Shown one piece after another: positions 46,157 through 58,487 of a stretch of 64,000 nt of DNA (position 1 is its first letter; the number at the start of each line of letters is the position of its first letter). The stretch covers positions 6,141,501-6,205,500 of the forward strand of contig CM037473.1 of assembly GCA_021014325.1 (NCBI GenBank), read 5' to 3'. The notes beneath the pieces were generated by a model, which had not been told where the DNA came from, searched no databases, and saw only the letters and a program-made list of their open reading frames with translations. This DNA comes from Plazaster borealis. Taxonomy: Eukaryota; Echinodermata; Asteroidea; Forcipulatida; Labidiasteridae. The position numbers were made by a program, and so were the translations under genes.

Positions 46157-46429
46157 AAGAACGTTTGATTGGGTAATCTATATATTTTGTCATGAAAATA
46201 TGTTGTGTATGATATATTTTGTGAATGACTCTGTGTGACAATCGTGTTATGGTGCGGCATTTCTGGTTCCATGTAGGCACTTATTTTAAAACTATTACGT
46301 GTCAAATTATTTAAATGAAGTGTGACTTTTTTGCAAAGCACAAAATTTGAATTAAATTTGAAAGGTCCACGCCACCATTGTCATCTTTGGAAGTTTTTCC
46401 TTTGGGCATAAATTCTAATCACTTAGAGG

Positions 46430-47420
46430 AGCTGCAAGGTCGAAATAAGTTTTGCGGTGCACTCACTTTTCAAAAGATAGACTCCTTGTGAAAATGGGAA
46501 AAATTACGCCTCTATACCTCACGTTAAAAAAAACATGTAAAATGCCATTGTATTTTTATACTAGTGCGATATTTCTCGCCATCCTAAAACATCCAATGAC
46601 GTCACATTTCCGGTATATGGATCTGTACATTTTTGTGTACAGGAAATTGTTTCTTCATCCAGAATTTTGGTGATTTTCAATCAAAAAAGAGTATTGTTCC
46701 TTTTGACTGACGTAGAAAAAAATCCTCTTTGGAACGTACAGGCCCATTTATTGTTGATATCCAATGATGTTTTGTTCCAAATGTCGCCCTGAAAGAGTAT
46801 CAAATAATCTGATTGGATAGCGGATTGCTTGTGGGCGCCATTTTGAAACTCGCATGATAGCACATTATGAATGCCTGCCATGCATGGTTTTATGCAAATT
46901 TTCAAAAGAAGAATACAAGAATAATATTCTTGTGGGCACAAACAAGCTTTAGGAATCGAAATACCTTCCTTAGTTCACAAACTAAATCACCTTTTGTATA
47001 CGCACTGTGTAATTAAACGGTTGTTTCTGGGGGGGGGGGGGGTTCTGCGAGTTTCAAAATGGTTACCGTAATCCTGCTATCCACTAAGTATTATAGAGTT
47101 CAGTGAACGTACACGGTCTTTATCCAAATTTAAAATCTTAAAATAGGAGTGAATGTAGGAGGTTTTGAACAAATTATTTACAAGGACTTTGTCAAGGGTT
47201 CCCCTTAGCTTCTTATTATACATTTTGTGACTGTGGTGTGCTGGATGCAGAGGGTCTCCAAGGTCAAATTGAGTTTGTTGTGCACTCATTTTCGATAGAG
47301 TTCTTATGAAAGTAGAAAAGAGATGTACAAGTCAGAAACCTCAACTTAAAGCAGTGCAACAAGCTATTCGATACTCTTTCAGAGCGACATTTGACGGACG
47401 GGAACATTTGCCGTAGGTAA
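46430..47420. repeat. Nested fragments of an interspersed repeat
   Basis: Phrases such as AAGGTC(A/G)AAT.AGTTTTG.(G/T)GTGCACTCA and GATACTCTTTCAGAGCGACATT recur here in both orientations (about 46,436-46,470, 46,735-46,830 inverted, 47,258-47,400). They recur again at 53,880-54,045, 54,790-54,850 and 59,330-59,455. Another shared phrase is TCAACAA.AAATGGG.CTGTAC. No protein found. A G-run lies at 47,030-47,041. Confidence 0.6.
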
Positions 47421-47607
47421 AACAAAGAAAAAATAATACAAAACCAATCACCACAATACGCTGTAGCTGCTACTCAAGGAGCCCGGTAGTCAAGATTCTC
47501 GCGAAAACGCGTACTTTCTCCAGGTCAACTTACGCAGTCTATAACTGGACAATCGTTTTAACCCTCATTCGTTTTAAATTGTTTACTGGTGACATTCCTT
47601 ACTAACA

Positions 47608-47745
47608 ACGTGTTGTGGTGTTTGTTTGTTTGTTGGGGTGTTGGGGTTGTTGGGGTGTTTGTTTGTTTGTTTGTTTGTTTGTTTGTTTGTTTGTTTGTTG
47701 GGGTGTTGGGGTGTTTGTTTGTTTGTTTGTTTGTTTGTTTTTGAT
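47608..47745. repeat. (GTTT)n / GTTGGGGT microsatellite
   Basis: Runs of GTTT (up to nine) alternate with GTTGGGGTGTTGGGGT. The minus-strand threonine/asparagine/glutamine-rich frame over it is an artefact. Confidence 0.93.
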
Positions 47746-47799
47746 TGATTGGGGTTCTTTTGTCTTGTTCATTTTTTACAGTTAAGTTGTACTTACTTT

Positions 47800-50700
47800 T
47801 TTTCATTTTCGACCCAAACTGTATTACAATGCTGGACTTACCTTTTGCGATTATTTTCATTTTCTGAGCCAAATTTTAGTAAAAGTGCTGTGAATTTGTT
47901 TTATTTTCTGAACAAAATTTGATAAAAAAACCTTGACTTACCACCTTTTGTACCAAAATTTAATTAATATGCTGGACTTACCCCTTTACTAAAGAGTGCG
48001 ATTTTTCAAATTTTGATGCAAATTTTTGAAAAATGCTGGACTTACCCCTTGAGATTTTTACATTTTGTTTCAAAAATTTTGATAAAACTGCTGGACTTAC
48101 CCCTCGTGATTTTTTCATGAGCCTCTTAAATTAAAGATATTAATTTAAGGGGGTCCCACCCCCCCTCCCAATTTGAAATATGGACTTAATGGACTTTTGG
48201 GACTGGGCATTTCGTGAGTAATTTTTTTTTTTTTTATAGGTAGGACCAGTAGTTGAGTTGAGTTAGAAGTGACATTTGGGCTTGTAACTTGTGTGGGAGT
48301 TGCTCTTGGGGAGAGGAAAGGTGGGATTGTTTCGGGGTGAAAGGGTCAACGGTCAAGGTCACGGTGGTGACTTATAGCTGAATAGTTTCCGGACCGTAAC
48401 TCCAGTTACAAGTGACAATTGGACTTGCAACATGGGTGGGGGTAAGCCTGTGGGAAAGGAAGGTTGGAATTATTTCGGGGTGAAAGGGTCAAAGGCTAAG
48501 GTCACGGTGGTGAGTTATAGCTTATGGTTTTTGGAGAAGAGAAAGTTAAGATTGTTTCTGAGGTGACAAATTTGTTTTCAAATTTTGGTCACAAAATGAA
48601 AAAATCACAAGGGGTAAAGTCCAGCATTTGTACAAAATTTGGGGTCAAATTTGAAAAATCTCCAAGTCCAATAGTTTTATCAATTTTAGGTTCAAGAAAC
48701 AAAAAAATCTCAAATGGTAAATTCAGCATTTGTATTGCATTTGGGTTGAAAATGAAAAAACGCAATCCCAAGGGATAAAGTCCAGCATTTGTACAAAATT
48801 TGGGGTCAAATTTGAAAAAATCCTCCAAGCAGATTTATCAATTTTGGGTTCAAGAAATAAAAAAATCCCAAATGGTAAATTCAGCATTTTTATTGCACTT
48901 AGGTCGAAAATGAAAAAAACTAAAGGGATAAGTCCACAATTGTATACAATTTGTAAAAAAAATTTTTTTTAAATAGCCAAGGGTATAAGTCCAGCATATT
49001 CATTAAATTTTGGTAAAAAAATTAAAAAAAATTGCAAGGTGGTAAGTCTAGCATTTTTAGAAAATTGTGTTCAGAAAATGATAAAATTCTCAGAATTTGG
49101 CTCAGAAAATGAAAAAAAAACGCAAGGGGTAAGTCCAGCATTTTTATCAAAGTTGGGTCGAAAGTGAAAAAATCAAAAGGGGTAAGTCAAGGAATTTTCT
49201 GAAGGGGTCCAGCATTTTTATAAAATTGTTTGTAAAAAATTGAAAACATTAAACAAGTCCAGAAAATTTATCAATTTGGGGGTCAAGGGGTTATTCTAGC
49301 ATTTGTGTCAAAAATTTTAAACATCGCAAGTCCAGCAAATTCATCAAATTTTGGGTAAAAAAAGGAAAAAAAGGTAAGTCCAGCATTTTTGATAATTTTT
49401 GTTCGAACATGAAAAAAATCAAAAGGGTCAAGCATTTGTAATCATTTTTGGGTCAAAAATTGAAAACATTGCAAGTCTAGAAAATTAATCAAATTTGGGG
49501 TAAAAAAATGAGTCCAGGATTTTTGTCAATTTTTGGTAAAACTTGACAAAATTACAAAGGGGTCCAGCAATTTAATCAAACTCCTGGTCAAAAACAGAAA
49601 AAAGCCTTAGTCCAGGAAAATTTATCAAATTTGGGGTCATAAAGTAAAAAATCACAAGGGGTAGGTCCAGTATTTTTCACAATTTGGTGTCCAAAAATCA
49701 CTAGGGGTTAGTCTAGCTTTTTTATCCATCTTGGGTCCAATTTTGAAAAGAAACGACGAAGGGTAATTCCATCATTTTTAATGAATTTAGGTGGAAAATA
49801 ATTCTTTTAAACTTCACAAGTCCAGCATTTTTATAAAATTTTGGTTGAAAAAAAATAATGGGGTAAGTCGAGCATTTTTATCAATTTTTGGTCAACAACC
49901 TAAAACATCGCAAGGGGTAAGACCAGCAAAGTTATCAAATTTGGGGTCAAAAATTAAAACAAATACAAAGGGGTTGGTCAATAATTTTTATCAAATTTTG
50001 GGTCAAAAAGTGAAAAATCACAAAGGGTATGGTCCAGCAGTTTGTTTGTTTGTTTTTTTCATTGACAAAATCACACGGGGTAAATTCAGTATTTTCATTT
50101 AATTTGGGTCAAAAAATCGCAGGTGGTAAGTACGGCATTTTAATAACATTTAGGTCAGAAACTTTTAAAAATCAAAAGGGGTAAGTTTATAATTTGTTTC
50201 GAATTTGGGGTCAAAAATAGAAACACTCGGTAGGGCCAGCATTTATATCAAATTTGGGGAAAAAAGTTTTAAAGAAAGAGATGTCAAGAATTTTTTTTAA
50301 TTTTTTTTTTGTACAAAATTGTATAAAAAAAGTAAACAAATTGTTAAGTCCAGCATTTTATCAAATTTGGGGTAACACAAGTACAAAATCACACCCTTTT
50401 CACCTTATTTTTGTCAAAAATTGACAACATCACACGGTGTAAATCCTGCATTGTAGTAAATTTTGGATCAAAAAGTGAAAAAAAATCATAAGGGGTAGGT
50501 TAAGTCCATCATTTTTATCTAATTTTGGTCGAAAATGAAAAAAAAGGGGTAAGCCAAGCAATTTAACAATTTTGGGTAAAACATTTACAAAATCCCAAGT
50601 GGATTTTTGGTATTTTTGTAAAATTTTGGGTAAAAAATTGAAAAAACACCCAGCATTTTTGAAAAAAAATTGGGAAAAGTTTCAATATTACAAGGGGCAG

Positions 50701-51110
50701 GTCCAGCGTTTTTATTGAATTTTTTGGTCAAAAATAGACAATATCACAAGGGATATGTCCAGCATTTTTGTTAAATTCTGGTAAAATATTGAAAATATCA
50801 GATGGGGGTTGGTCAATAATTTTTATCAAATTTGGGGTCAAAAAGTGAAGAATCACAAAGGGTATGGTCCAGCTATTTTGTAAATATTTAGTCAAAGATT
50901 GACAAATTTTTGTCGAAAATTAAAAATCACAAGGTGTCAAATTTGGGGTCAGAAATAAAAAAATTAAGAAGGGGTAAGTCCATCATTTTTAATAAAATCT
51001 TGCTCAGAAGTTGAACAAATCGCACTTTTGGGCCAATTATTGAAATGCGAAAATTAGGCCAAAAAGAAAATCATAGGGGGGAACTTTCGCATTTTTATCA
51101 AATGATGGCC
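47800..51110. repeat. 3.3-kb degenerate array of a ~45-65-bp A-rich unit
   Basis: The recurring phrase is GGGTAAGTCCAGCATTTTTA, then TCAAATTTTGGGTCAAAAA and TGAAAAAATCACAAG. Spacing of the CCAGCA core varies (46, 56, 59 bp in one sampled stretch). Between 47,800 and 48,130 the units run on the minus strand (GCTGGACTTACCCCTT); from about 48,590 onward they run on the plus strand. Open frames such as 48,524-48,778 merely translate the repeat. Units are strongly diverged, so the array is old or decays fast. Confidence 0.85.
48250..48535 (+). repeat. Two ~150-bp tandem units at the array's strand switch
   Basis: Two copies share AGTGACA.TTGG.CTTG, GGAAAGGTGGGATT or GGAAGGTTGGAATT, TTTCGGGGTGAAAGGGTCAA and GGTCACGGTGGTGA. 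They sit exactly where the surrounding array changes orientation. Confidence 0.8.
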
Positions 51111-51179
51111 AAATGATAAAATGCGACTTTGTGGTCTAGCCAAAACGAAGCAGGCCTATTGGTACATACTGGTGCCTTT

Positions 51180-51460
51180 GTATTACCCCTCAGCCCAATA
51201 GCCTGAAGGAGGATTGTCATTAATTACGGCGTCCGTTCGTCTGTCCGTCCGTCTGTCTGTACTTGCGGGGTTTTTGACACTGTGGGTTTAACCCCGCAAT
51301 GTTATTTTTACAAGAATAAATACATAAAAGGGATTCAAGACAACAAAATGGGAAAGCTCACAATGTTGCTCTACTTAAGGTTGCGTGTTGAATGGACGGA
51401 CGGACGGATGCCGTACGCAATGAAAATACCCCTTCGGCCTATTGGGCTACGGCGTAATAA
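51180..51460. mobile_element. Foldback repeat with GTCC/GGAC interior
   Basis: The left arm (51,180-51,252) carries CAGCCCAATAGCCTGAAGG and (GTCC)n-like CGTCTGTCCGTCCG. The right arm (51,393-51,460) carries CGGACGGACGGATGCC and CTTCGGCCTATTGGGCTACG, its inverse over about 70 bp with mismatches. It borders the degenerate array and may be its outer boundary. Confidence 0.75.
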
Positions 51461-51768
51461 CTCTAACAATGAAACCAATATTGTAACCATAATTTATATT
51501 TTCAAGAACTTGTTTTCACGTTTTTGATACCCGCAAGACTTGCCAAGTCTATTAATTTCCAAATCCACTCGAACAATAAAAATTGCTTAAGAAAACAGCA
51601 TTTAATTAGAACAAAATTAATGTTTATTTTGGCCATTGTAATAATACAAGTCTCCAGAAATCAAAAGCGTATCCATTTCAGTCTTTGCTTGCGTTTTTAG
51701 TTGACTGACATCACAAGTGGACTTGAGATGTGGAAAAGAATACTAATTGTCGCCGTAAATGCAATTAA

Positions 51769-52139
51769 AGGTATCGTACACGTTTGGTAATGACTCAAAA
51801 CAAATATTAGCATAAAAACTTACTTGGTAACAAGCAACGGAGAGCTGTTGATAGTATAAAACACTGTAGGAAACGACTCCCCCTGAAGTAACGTAGTTTT
51901 TGAGAAAGAGGTATTTTCTCACTAAAATAATAAAAACTTCTTGCAAGAAGTTTTTATTCCTATCTGAAAGCAAACAAATTTGTTCAACAAGGGTGTTTTT
52001 TCTTTCATCATTTTCTTGCAACTTCGATGACCAATTGAGCCCAAATTTTCACAGGCTTGTTATTTTATGCATATAATATGTTGGGATACACCAAGTGAGA
52101 ACACTGGTCTTTAACAATTTCCAAACGTGTTTAGTGCCT
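51769..52139 (-). mobile_element. TTAA-flanked MITE (family 4), copy 3
   Basis: Left TTAA at 51,765-51,768; the right target is TTAT (52,140-52,143), a one-base change. Ends are AGGTATCGTACACGTTTGG and CCAAACGTGTTTAGTGCCT. The body matches copies 1 and 2. Confidence 0.9.
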
Positions 52140-52144
52140 TTATG

Positions 52145-53330
52145 GCTCGGAGAGGGTGGCGACCGCGCAGTAGCTCAAAGAGCTCTTTTTACATGCATTT
52201 ACTTTGTCGAATAAAGTGCCTCTCCTCTCCCTTTTTTGGCCGTTGAGAGCTGTTATTCTCTAACATGTCTCATTCTCGAAATAAGAAGAACAAAGAAAAA
52301 GGAAAGGGGAAAAATAATAAGTGCAACAAAGACATTATTATACATTTTTGCTGCATCAATGTTTGGCTAATAATTACATTCTTAAGATGTGTTAATATGT
52401 CTTACGAAGTATTTAATCTTTGAAATGATTATCTAGATTGACAAAGTTTGAACGGGAATTATTTATTAATTCAAAATCTTCAATTCATCTATCACAGTAT
52501 TGCAGTGTATCTTGTACGGTATAATATAGTATGATATTTTAAAAATAAGTATATTTATAATCATGTTATCATTATTATTTACTTGTCATTATACTTATGA
52601 AAATACAAAACAATAAACATACAATACAAAAGACACTAGCTGCATGATGATAGGAACTTCCAAAAACAGGTAGCTTTAAAATACTGTTTCCCTCGGGCAT
52701 TTTGCTCCCGAAAAGTTCATGGTAAAAACAGTTTGATTAAAGTATAATAAATAATAATAGATACATTATACTATAGTAATAAACTATAAAGTGTAATAAT
52801 AACATGTCATGAAGACAATTATCATTTATCTGGTTCATTAGTTAAGCAAAACAGATTATGCTGAAGGATCTCATTTTTAAGAATCTCTTTTATATCTTAT
52901 CGATACTCTGGGGGTTAAAGCTATATAGAGTAGTAGACAATGTTAAGATATCTCATGAAATGCCATCGGACTTTGGTCCACTGTCCGTTTTTAATTTATA
53001 ATCAGTACTCCGCCATTTTTATTTGTTAATCAAAAAAATTCAACATTCCCCATCTACACCTAGCAAAATAGCATGGTAAATGTCTTGTTACCATCCGGGG
53101 TCTTTTTCACCCCCAAAAAAATCCATCAATGTCCAGCTCTCCCGGAACTAGTGACCTCTGGTTGTTATTTGGATGAATTGAGTAGGGTCCATTTCTAATG
53201 GTTTGGGCCATTTGAAAGTGATTGGGTTCTCGACAAAAATGAATTACACGCTAATACAAACGGACAGTACCCTACTGTCCGATGGCGTAAGCGTGTGATT
53301 TTTGTTATGGTGTCACGCCGGGTTAAATAA
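52145..53330. other. No gene recognised
   Basis: Very AT-rich, with short TATAATA-type clusters (52,500-52,800). No frame or repeat boundary supported. Confidence 0.4.
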
Positions 53331-53334
53331 CTTT

Positions 53335-53435
53335 GTTTTTGTTTACTCTACACCGATGTGTGATTAGCACTGTATACTCGGGAATAATCCACACGAATTC
53401 ATACTACTCTGCTTGGATTCGAACCCAGGACAGCA
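53335..53435 (-). mobile_element. SINE-like fragment with B box
   Basis: On the minus strand the sequence holds GGGTTCGAATCC (a pol III B box) followed by AGTATACAGTGCTAATCACA and CATCGGTGTAGAG. A partial relative (TACACCGATGTGTG, GCACTGTATACTGG) is at about 8,041-8,075. No A box is evident. Confidence 0.5.
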
Positions 53436-53984
53436 AAAAATTTTTTATAACAACTATACTTCCAAGAATATGGATTTTTGTTTATCTCCAATGCAAGTAT
53501 TACAACGATTGGGGTTAGGAGTAGTGTTTGGGGTCAGGATTAGAGTTGTTAAATAACTCTTGTTGGACATTTCAAAATAAAATTTGTGTTCCATACCCTA
53601 AGAGTCAAAAACACTATTCCAGAATCTGAGAATATGTTAATTTTTGTTGTATTTGTCTGAATGGTTTTCAAGGTAAGATGTGTTTTGTTCCCCCTTGATT
53701 GCTACAAAATTTGCCAAAATGAAACGATTTGCCCGTCTGTCCCTTCCCGTCCGTCGTCCTTCTCTCCCTCCCTGCAAACGATTGTGCTAATGAGCCAAAC
53801 TAAGCAGTCAAATTAGATTCACTGCTTGCTGTCAATTTTCATTACATTGGGTCTTTTTGTTACATATGGGCTACAAGGTCAAATTACGTTTTGTGATGAA
53901 CTCAGTATCTAATAGTGTGTGGGTGCAATTTTTTTACCACACACATAAAAACGGTGTAAAATTTCTTTTTGTTTGACACTCTTC

Positions 53985-54480
53985 AGAGCGAACATTGAAA
54001 TATGATGTCCCTGGATTTTAACAACAAATGGGGCTGTACATTCCAAATATGAATTTTAAAAGTCAAATTCAATGCTTAAAGGCACTGAACACGTTTGGTA
54101 ATTGTCAAAGACCAGTGTTCTCACTTGGTGTATCCCAACATATGCACAAAATAACAAGATCATCGAAGTTGCAAGAAAATGATGGGGAAAAAACACCCTC
54201 GTTGTACAAATTTGTGTGCTTTCAGATAGGAATAAAAAGTTTTTATTATTTTAGTGCGAAATTACCTCTTTCTCAAAAACTACGTTACTTCAGAGGGGGT
54301 CGTTCCCTACAGTGTTTTATACTATCAACAGCTCTCCGTTGCTTATTATCAAGTAAGTTTTTATGCTAGTATTTGTTTTGAGTCATTACCAAACCTGTAC
54401 GATACCTTTAAATTAATTACTATTCAACATTCACGTTCCAATGTTCTGCTGTACACACACTTTTAGCTTGTTTAGCCTTT
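53985..54480 (+). repeat. Direct duplication with MITE (partner 54,795-54,975)
   Basis: Both copies share AACAACAAATGGG.CTGTACA, AAGTCAAATTCAATGC, ACATTCAC.TTCCAATGTTC and CACACTTTTAGCTTGTTTAG. The first copy carries the family 4 MITE; the second does not. Confidence 0.9.
54080..54407 (+). mobile_element. TTAA-flanked MITE (family 4), copy 4, shortened
   Basis: TTAA at 54,076-54,079 and 54,408-54,411. Ends AGGCACTGAACACGTTTGG and CCAAACCTGTACGATACCT. It lacks part of the central hairpin and about 15-20 bp near 54,160, hence 328 bp. The empty counterpart is TTAA at 54,878-54,881. Confidence 0.93.
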
Positions 54481-54794
54481 CATTTATTTCCACGGGGTGT
54501 ATGTTCGTTTGTTGGGGTCGGCATCAAACACTAAATTCTCGTCGGACTTAAAAATCAAAATGTCTACCGTCTTTTAAAAATCTACGGGGTTAAAACATTA
54601 TATATAATTATGCAAGAGCCATTTTAATCCGGACGAGTTTAATACTGAGTACCGTCATGCTACATTATGATTTGTATCGCAATAGATTAATACTTTATAT
54701 CATCAATTGACATCAACAGCAGTAATTTTACCGACCAAGCATTGCTACTCCGTTGTTGTAAACATCTACATATTGGGAATGGAGGTATAAACTT

Positions 54795-54975
54795 ACTGAA
54801 ATATTATGTCACTGGATATCAACAACAAATGGGTCTGTACATTCCAAAGATGTAATTTAAAAAGTCAAATTCAATGCTTAAATTACTGACTGTTAACATT
54901 CACATTCCAATGTTCGGCTGTACACACACTTTTAGCTTGTTTAGCCTTCCATTCATTTCCATGGGGTGTATGACT
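54795..54975 (+). repeat. Direct duplication without MITE (empty site)
   Basis: Partner of 53,985-54,480. Reads AATGCTTAAATTACTGACTG where the other copy has the MITE between two TTAA sequences. Confidence 0.9.
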
Positions 54976-55086
54976 AGACTATCTGAAGTTAGGACCAGTA
55001 ACTGGTCTTAAATTAAGACTAGTCCTATCTCTTAGCATTGCCTAGGACTAGTCCTAAGTTAGGAAGAGTTTTGTGAAATCGACCCC
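54975..55086. mobile_element. Foldback MITE (GGGGTCGATTTCACAAA), partial inverted copy
   Basis: Contains GAAGTTAGGACCAGTAACTG, TCCTAGGACTAG-like palindromes and TTTTGTGAAATCGACCCC, the inverse of 45,188-45,327. One terminus is missing. Confidence 0.8.
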
Positions 55087-55273
55087 TGGATCATCTTTGA
55101 CCAACATGAGACTTAAGAAAATACGTTCAGGCACAACATCTCTGAGTTCAATTAATTTATTTCATTGACACAAAACAATATTGTTGCCGAATCTCCTACT
55201 CAAGTAATGGACCCAGCGTTCACCTGTAAAACATTCGACCCTATGAACAGAGTATTACGGGGGCCATGGTGAC

Positions 55274-55441
55274 CGGTGTCCCAGGGAAATTTGTCCCCCC
55301 GGAGATTCTGTCCCCATACGAAAAATTAACGTGGGCTGGAGGAGGATGATTCAAAAGAGGGCGCTATCAGAAGAAGTTTGTACACAGTTCGCCGTATGGG
55401 GGGACAGAATCTCGGGGGGACAGAATCTCCTGCCACACCGG
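55274..55441. mobile_element. Foldback element with GGGACAGAATCTC blocks
   Basis: Left CCGGAGATTCTGTCCCCATACG is mirrored on the right by CGTATGGGGGGACAGAATCTC, and the outer ACCGGTGTCCCAGGG by CTGCCACACCGG. The right arm has an extra GGGGGGACAGAATCTC copy. No clear target duplication. Confidence 0.7.
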
Positions 55442-56171
55442 CACACACGCCTCTCGACGACAGACCACGAGGGTGTGTGTCTAATGGGTGTTGGGGCCAT
55501 ACTGCGAAAAGTATGCAACTACGTAATAAAACATTCAACCTGGTAAGATTCAGTATACAATAATCATTGAAATAGAATGAAACCATTACACCACACAACA
55601 AAACCAAAATAAGTACAAGCCAATAACAGCTATTTGCATTCAAGGGCGATTAAAACAGCTTACTCTGAAGTAAAATAGTTAGTCCGTTCGTCTCTTTATA
55701 TTTCCACATTTGTCTTGAACACTAGACATGCAAATTACAATAATAACACGCATTAGGTCTGCCAAACAAATTTTCATTAAAAGATAATACAACAATATGC
55801 AGTAAGAGAGAGTGAATTGCGCCCTCTTCCATTTTGTTCTCGAAATACATATTGCACTTATTAGTCAACAGAGGGGGTTATACCTGAAGGGTGCACCATG
55901 CTAAAAAAAAATATCCCAATAGTAACCAATGCTAAACAATAAATGTTAAACAAATACTCAAACAATGTTCAAAAGTCTCTCAGCATCTTGAAAACAACCA
56001 AATATATTTTCTGACAATATTAAACTTAATTTTAAATTTCTCCAGTTTTTGGGAGGTTAGCCGTTTTTAGCTTTTCAGCTAGGCTCATCCAAAAATAAAA
56101 ACACCCCTGAACGACTAAACTGGCCAGACTCCATCTTGGAAAAATGACCCTACACCTTTAAGAAAAGATAG

Positions 56172-56383
56172 AGACATTTTTAGAGGGCTAGTGTACCCAA
56201 AATGCTTCAGGTTGAAAGTCAACAATATTGGACCGTTTGTCAACAATCCATAAAAGCCATAAAAGTTATTTTTAAAAAAAGAAACAAAAATAGTGACATT
56301 TTTAGAGTGCTAGTGTACCCAAAATGCTTCAGTTTGAAATGGACCGTTTGTCAACAAACCATAAAAAACATGACCTTCAAATC
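56172..56383. repeat. Tandem duplication, two unequal units
   Basis: GACATTTTTAGAGGGCTAGT at 56,172 recurs at about 56,295, each followed by GTACCCAAAATGCTTCAG and GGACCGTTTGTCAACAA. The second unit is about 25 bp shorter. Flanking GGTGCACC phrases (55,880s and 56,445) are inversely oriented. Confidence 0.85.
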
Positions 56384-56733
56384 TTTGACTTACAGAAAAA
56401 GTTGTGTTTTTACATTTAGTGAAGCTCCGCGCATGAGTTTCTCTGGTGGTGCACCCTAAATGAGTTTCCAAGGAAATAAATCGCCCACAGACGTTGCATG
56501 TAATGACCTTAGGTGACAGCTATCCCACTTATATGGCGATGCTTTACGAAAGAACAATTCTTTTAACCACCTCCAGTAGGCTATCGCATGAGGAATTTAG
56601 GCTACACATGTCCCGCCTCGCACTTCAAATCAAACAATTATGTCAATGGCTAGCGTAAATCAGAGAGGATCCAGACTTATGGGGTCTTACACTCTGACAA
56701 GCTTGCCACCCTCTAAGAGGATCATAGTTGTCG

Positions 56734-57141
56734 TGTCGTGGCCGAGCGGATAAGAACACCGAACTCAAGCTCTGGTGTTTCTGATCAGCAGATTGTTGGT
56801 TCGAATCCCAGTTGTGCCACTTGTCTCCTTAAGCAAGACACTTAACCACATGCTTCGTCCTTTGGATGGGACGTAACGCCGTTGGTCCCGTAGTTGTGTA
56901 ATGCACGTAAAAGAACCCAGTGCACTTATCGTGAAGAGAAGGGGTTCGCCCCGGTGTTCCTGGTCTGATCGGCAGCATATATTGCGCCACAGCACCTTGT
57001 AAACCATTGCATGGTGCTACCAATGAATAGGCCTCATACTTCAAACGTAGCTCCACATAGCTTGCAGGAAAAAATTTGTAGTCAGACAATTGTGCGCTTA
57101 GAAACATCCGTATAAAGCGCCTAATAAATGTTGTGTATTAT
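56734..57141 (+). mobile_element. tRNA-derived SINE, near full-length copy
   Basis: A box TGGCCGAGCGG and B box GGTTCGAATCC intact; body as in 10,681-11,092; tail short (GTGTATTATAG). Retains the TTAAGCAAGACACTTAACC segment. Confidence 0.9.
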
Positions 57142-57489
57142 AGTTTTAAAAACAAGTACACATTCATGGTTCCAGAGCTGCGTATGGAGAGAATTGCTGC
57201 AACTTGCGATAAGAAGCAATTTTCGGCCAAAAAACACATGAGCGCACAAAGGGTGCCAGACTAGACCGAACATTGGGTTGTGCTACATTTGGACGGATCA
57301 TGGCGTCCAGCAACTAACCAAGGAAAACTCGACCAACCATGTATTAACCTTTTGATAGACCAATCTGCTAAAGTGATGCACGCCGCACCGCCATTGCTTG
57401 GACGCTGGCAGTGCAAGGTTTTATACACATTAAGACATAAGAAAACCGTTGTCTATTTTACTTGTTATGCGAATTAATATGTGTCTTCA

Positions 57490-57740
57490 CATTGGTAATT
57501 GTCAAAGACCAGTATTCTCACTTGGTGTATCCCAGCATATGCATAAAATAACAAACCTGTGAAAATTTGGGCTCAATTTGGCATCGAAGTTGCAAGAAAA
57601 TAGTGAAAGAAAAAACACCCTTGTTACACAAAATACGTGTGTGCTTTCAGATGCCTGAAAAAGGCTTCAGGCCTGAAGTCTTTTTCAGATTCAAATATTT
57701 AAGTGATGAGAAATTACCTCTTTCTCACTATATATTTTTT
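57490..57740 (+). mobile_element. Truncated family 4 MITE
   Basis: Starts inside the left end (TTGGTAATTGTCAAAGACC) and stops after CTCTTTCTCA. The central hairpin differs (GGCTTCAGGCCTGAAGTC), so this is a distinct subfamily. Confidence 0.75.
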
Positions 57741-58450
57741 AAATAAATATGTGCATTTTCCATTATTTTGTACATCTAAGTGACTTCTTTACATGCCCAG
57801 CTTTTGTAGGATTATTTGAGTAATTATAGCTATACAGTAATTGCCATATTTCTCTAATTATCTAAGCGCGTGGCAACACCCCAGACTGTATCCCGAAGAG
57901 CGAAAGGGCCAATATTTACTACCACATCATTCAATTTATATTTTGAAAAATCAAAAAAAAAAACTCAGGGAACCGACCCCACTGTGTAGATAAATGGAAT
58001 GGTCCATTCTAGGATATCAAGGAATTTGACTCCCCCCAGTCCTTACACTTTGGAGAAATTACTTAATTATTGATTGTGGAATCAATTGTTGGCCCTTTCC
58101 CTCGGGAAAGCATGACATAATTAACAAAACTTGCCTATTGCCTGCGCCGTTTTCAGGATTCAGTTTGTGTTTGTTGCAAATACTTAACGGTCAGCGCGTT
58201 CTACATTGTTAAGTCATGCTGTCCTGTCGGGGAAATTACACTTGATTCGCATACAAAGTTTAAATGAACACAGTTTCCCCATACAGTTGTGACAAAACTT
58301 GAGCTGTCAGCGTCACAGCAATGGCGGCGCGGCATGCATTACTTGCTTGTACAGATTAACACCATCCTGCACAGTTCAATTTCTTTGCATTTGCAATTGT
58401 TAATCGCAGAAGCATACATTTAACATTTTCAGATTGATATCACCCTCAAA
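57741..58450. other. No gene recognised
   Basis: Near 57,998-58,065 there is a short relative of the left edge of duplication C/D (TTCTAGGATATCAAGGAATT). Otherwise unassigned AT-rich sequence. Confidence 0.4.
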
Positions 58451-58455
58451 ATAAT

Positions 58456-58456
<1 letters not shown>

Positions 58457-58487
<31 letters not shown>

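Noticed and set aside
47558..47872. 104-codon T/N/Q/K-rich frame
   Set aside because: Arises from (GTTT)n and the start of the degenerate array.
48524..48972. Repetitive basic protein frames
   Set aside because: Translate the degenerate array; repeats decay without respect to frame.
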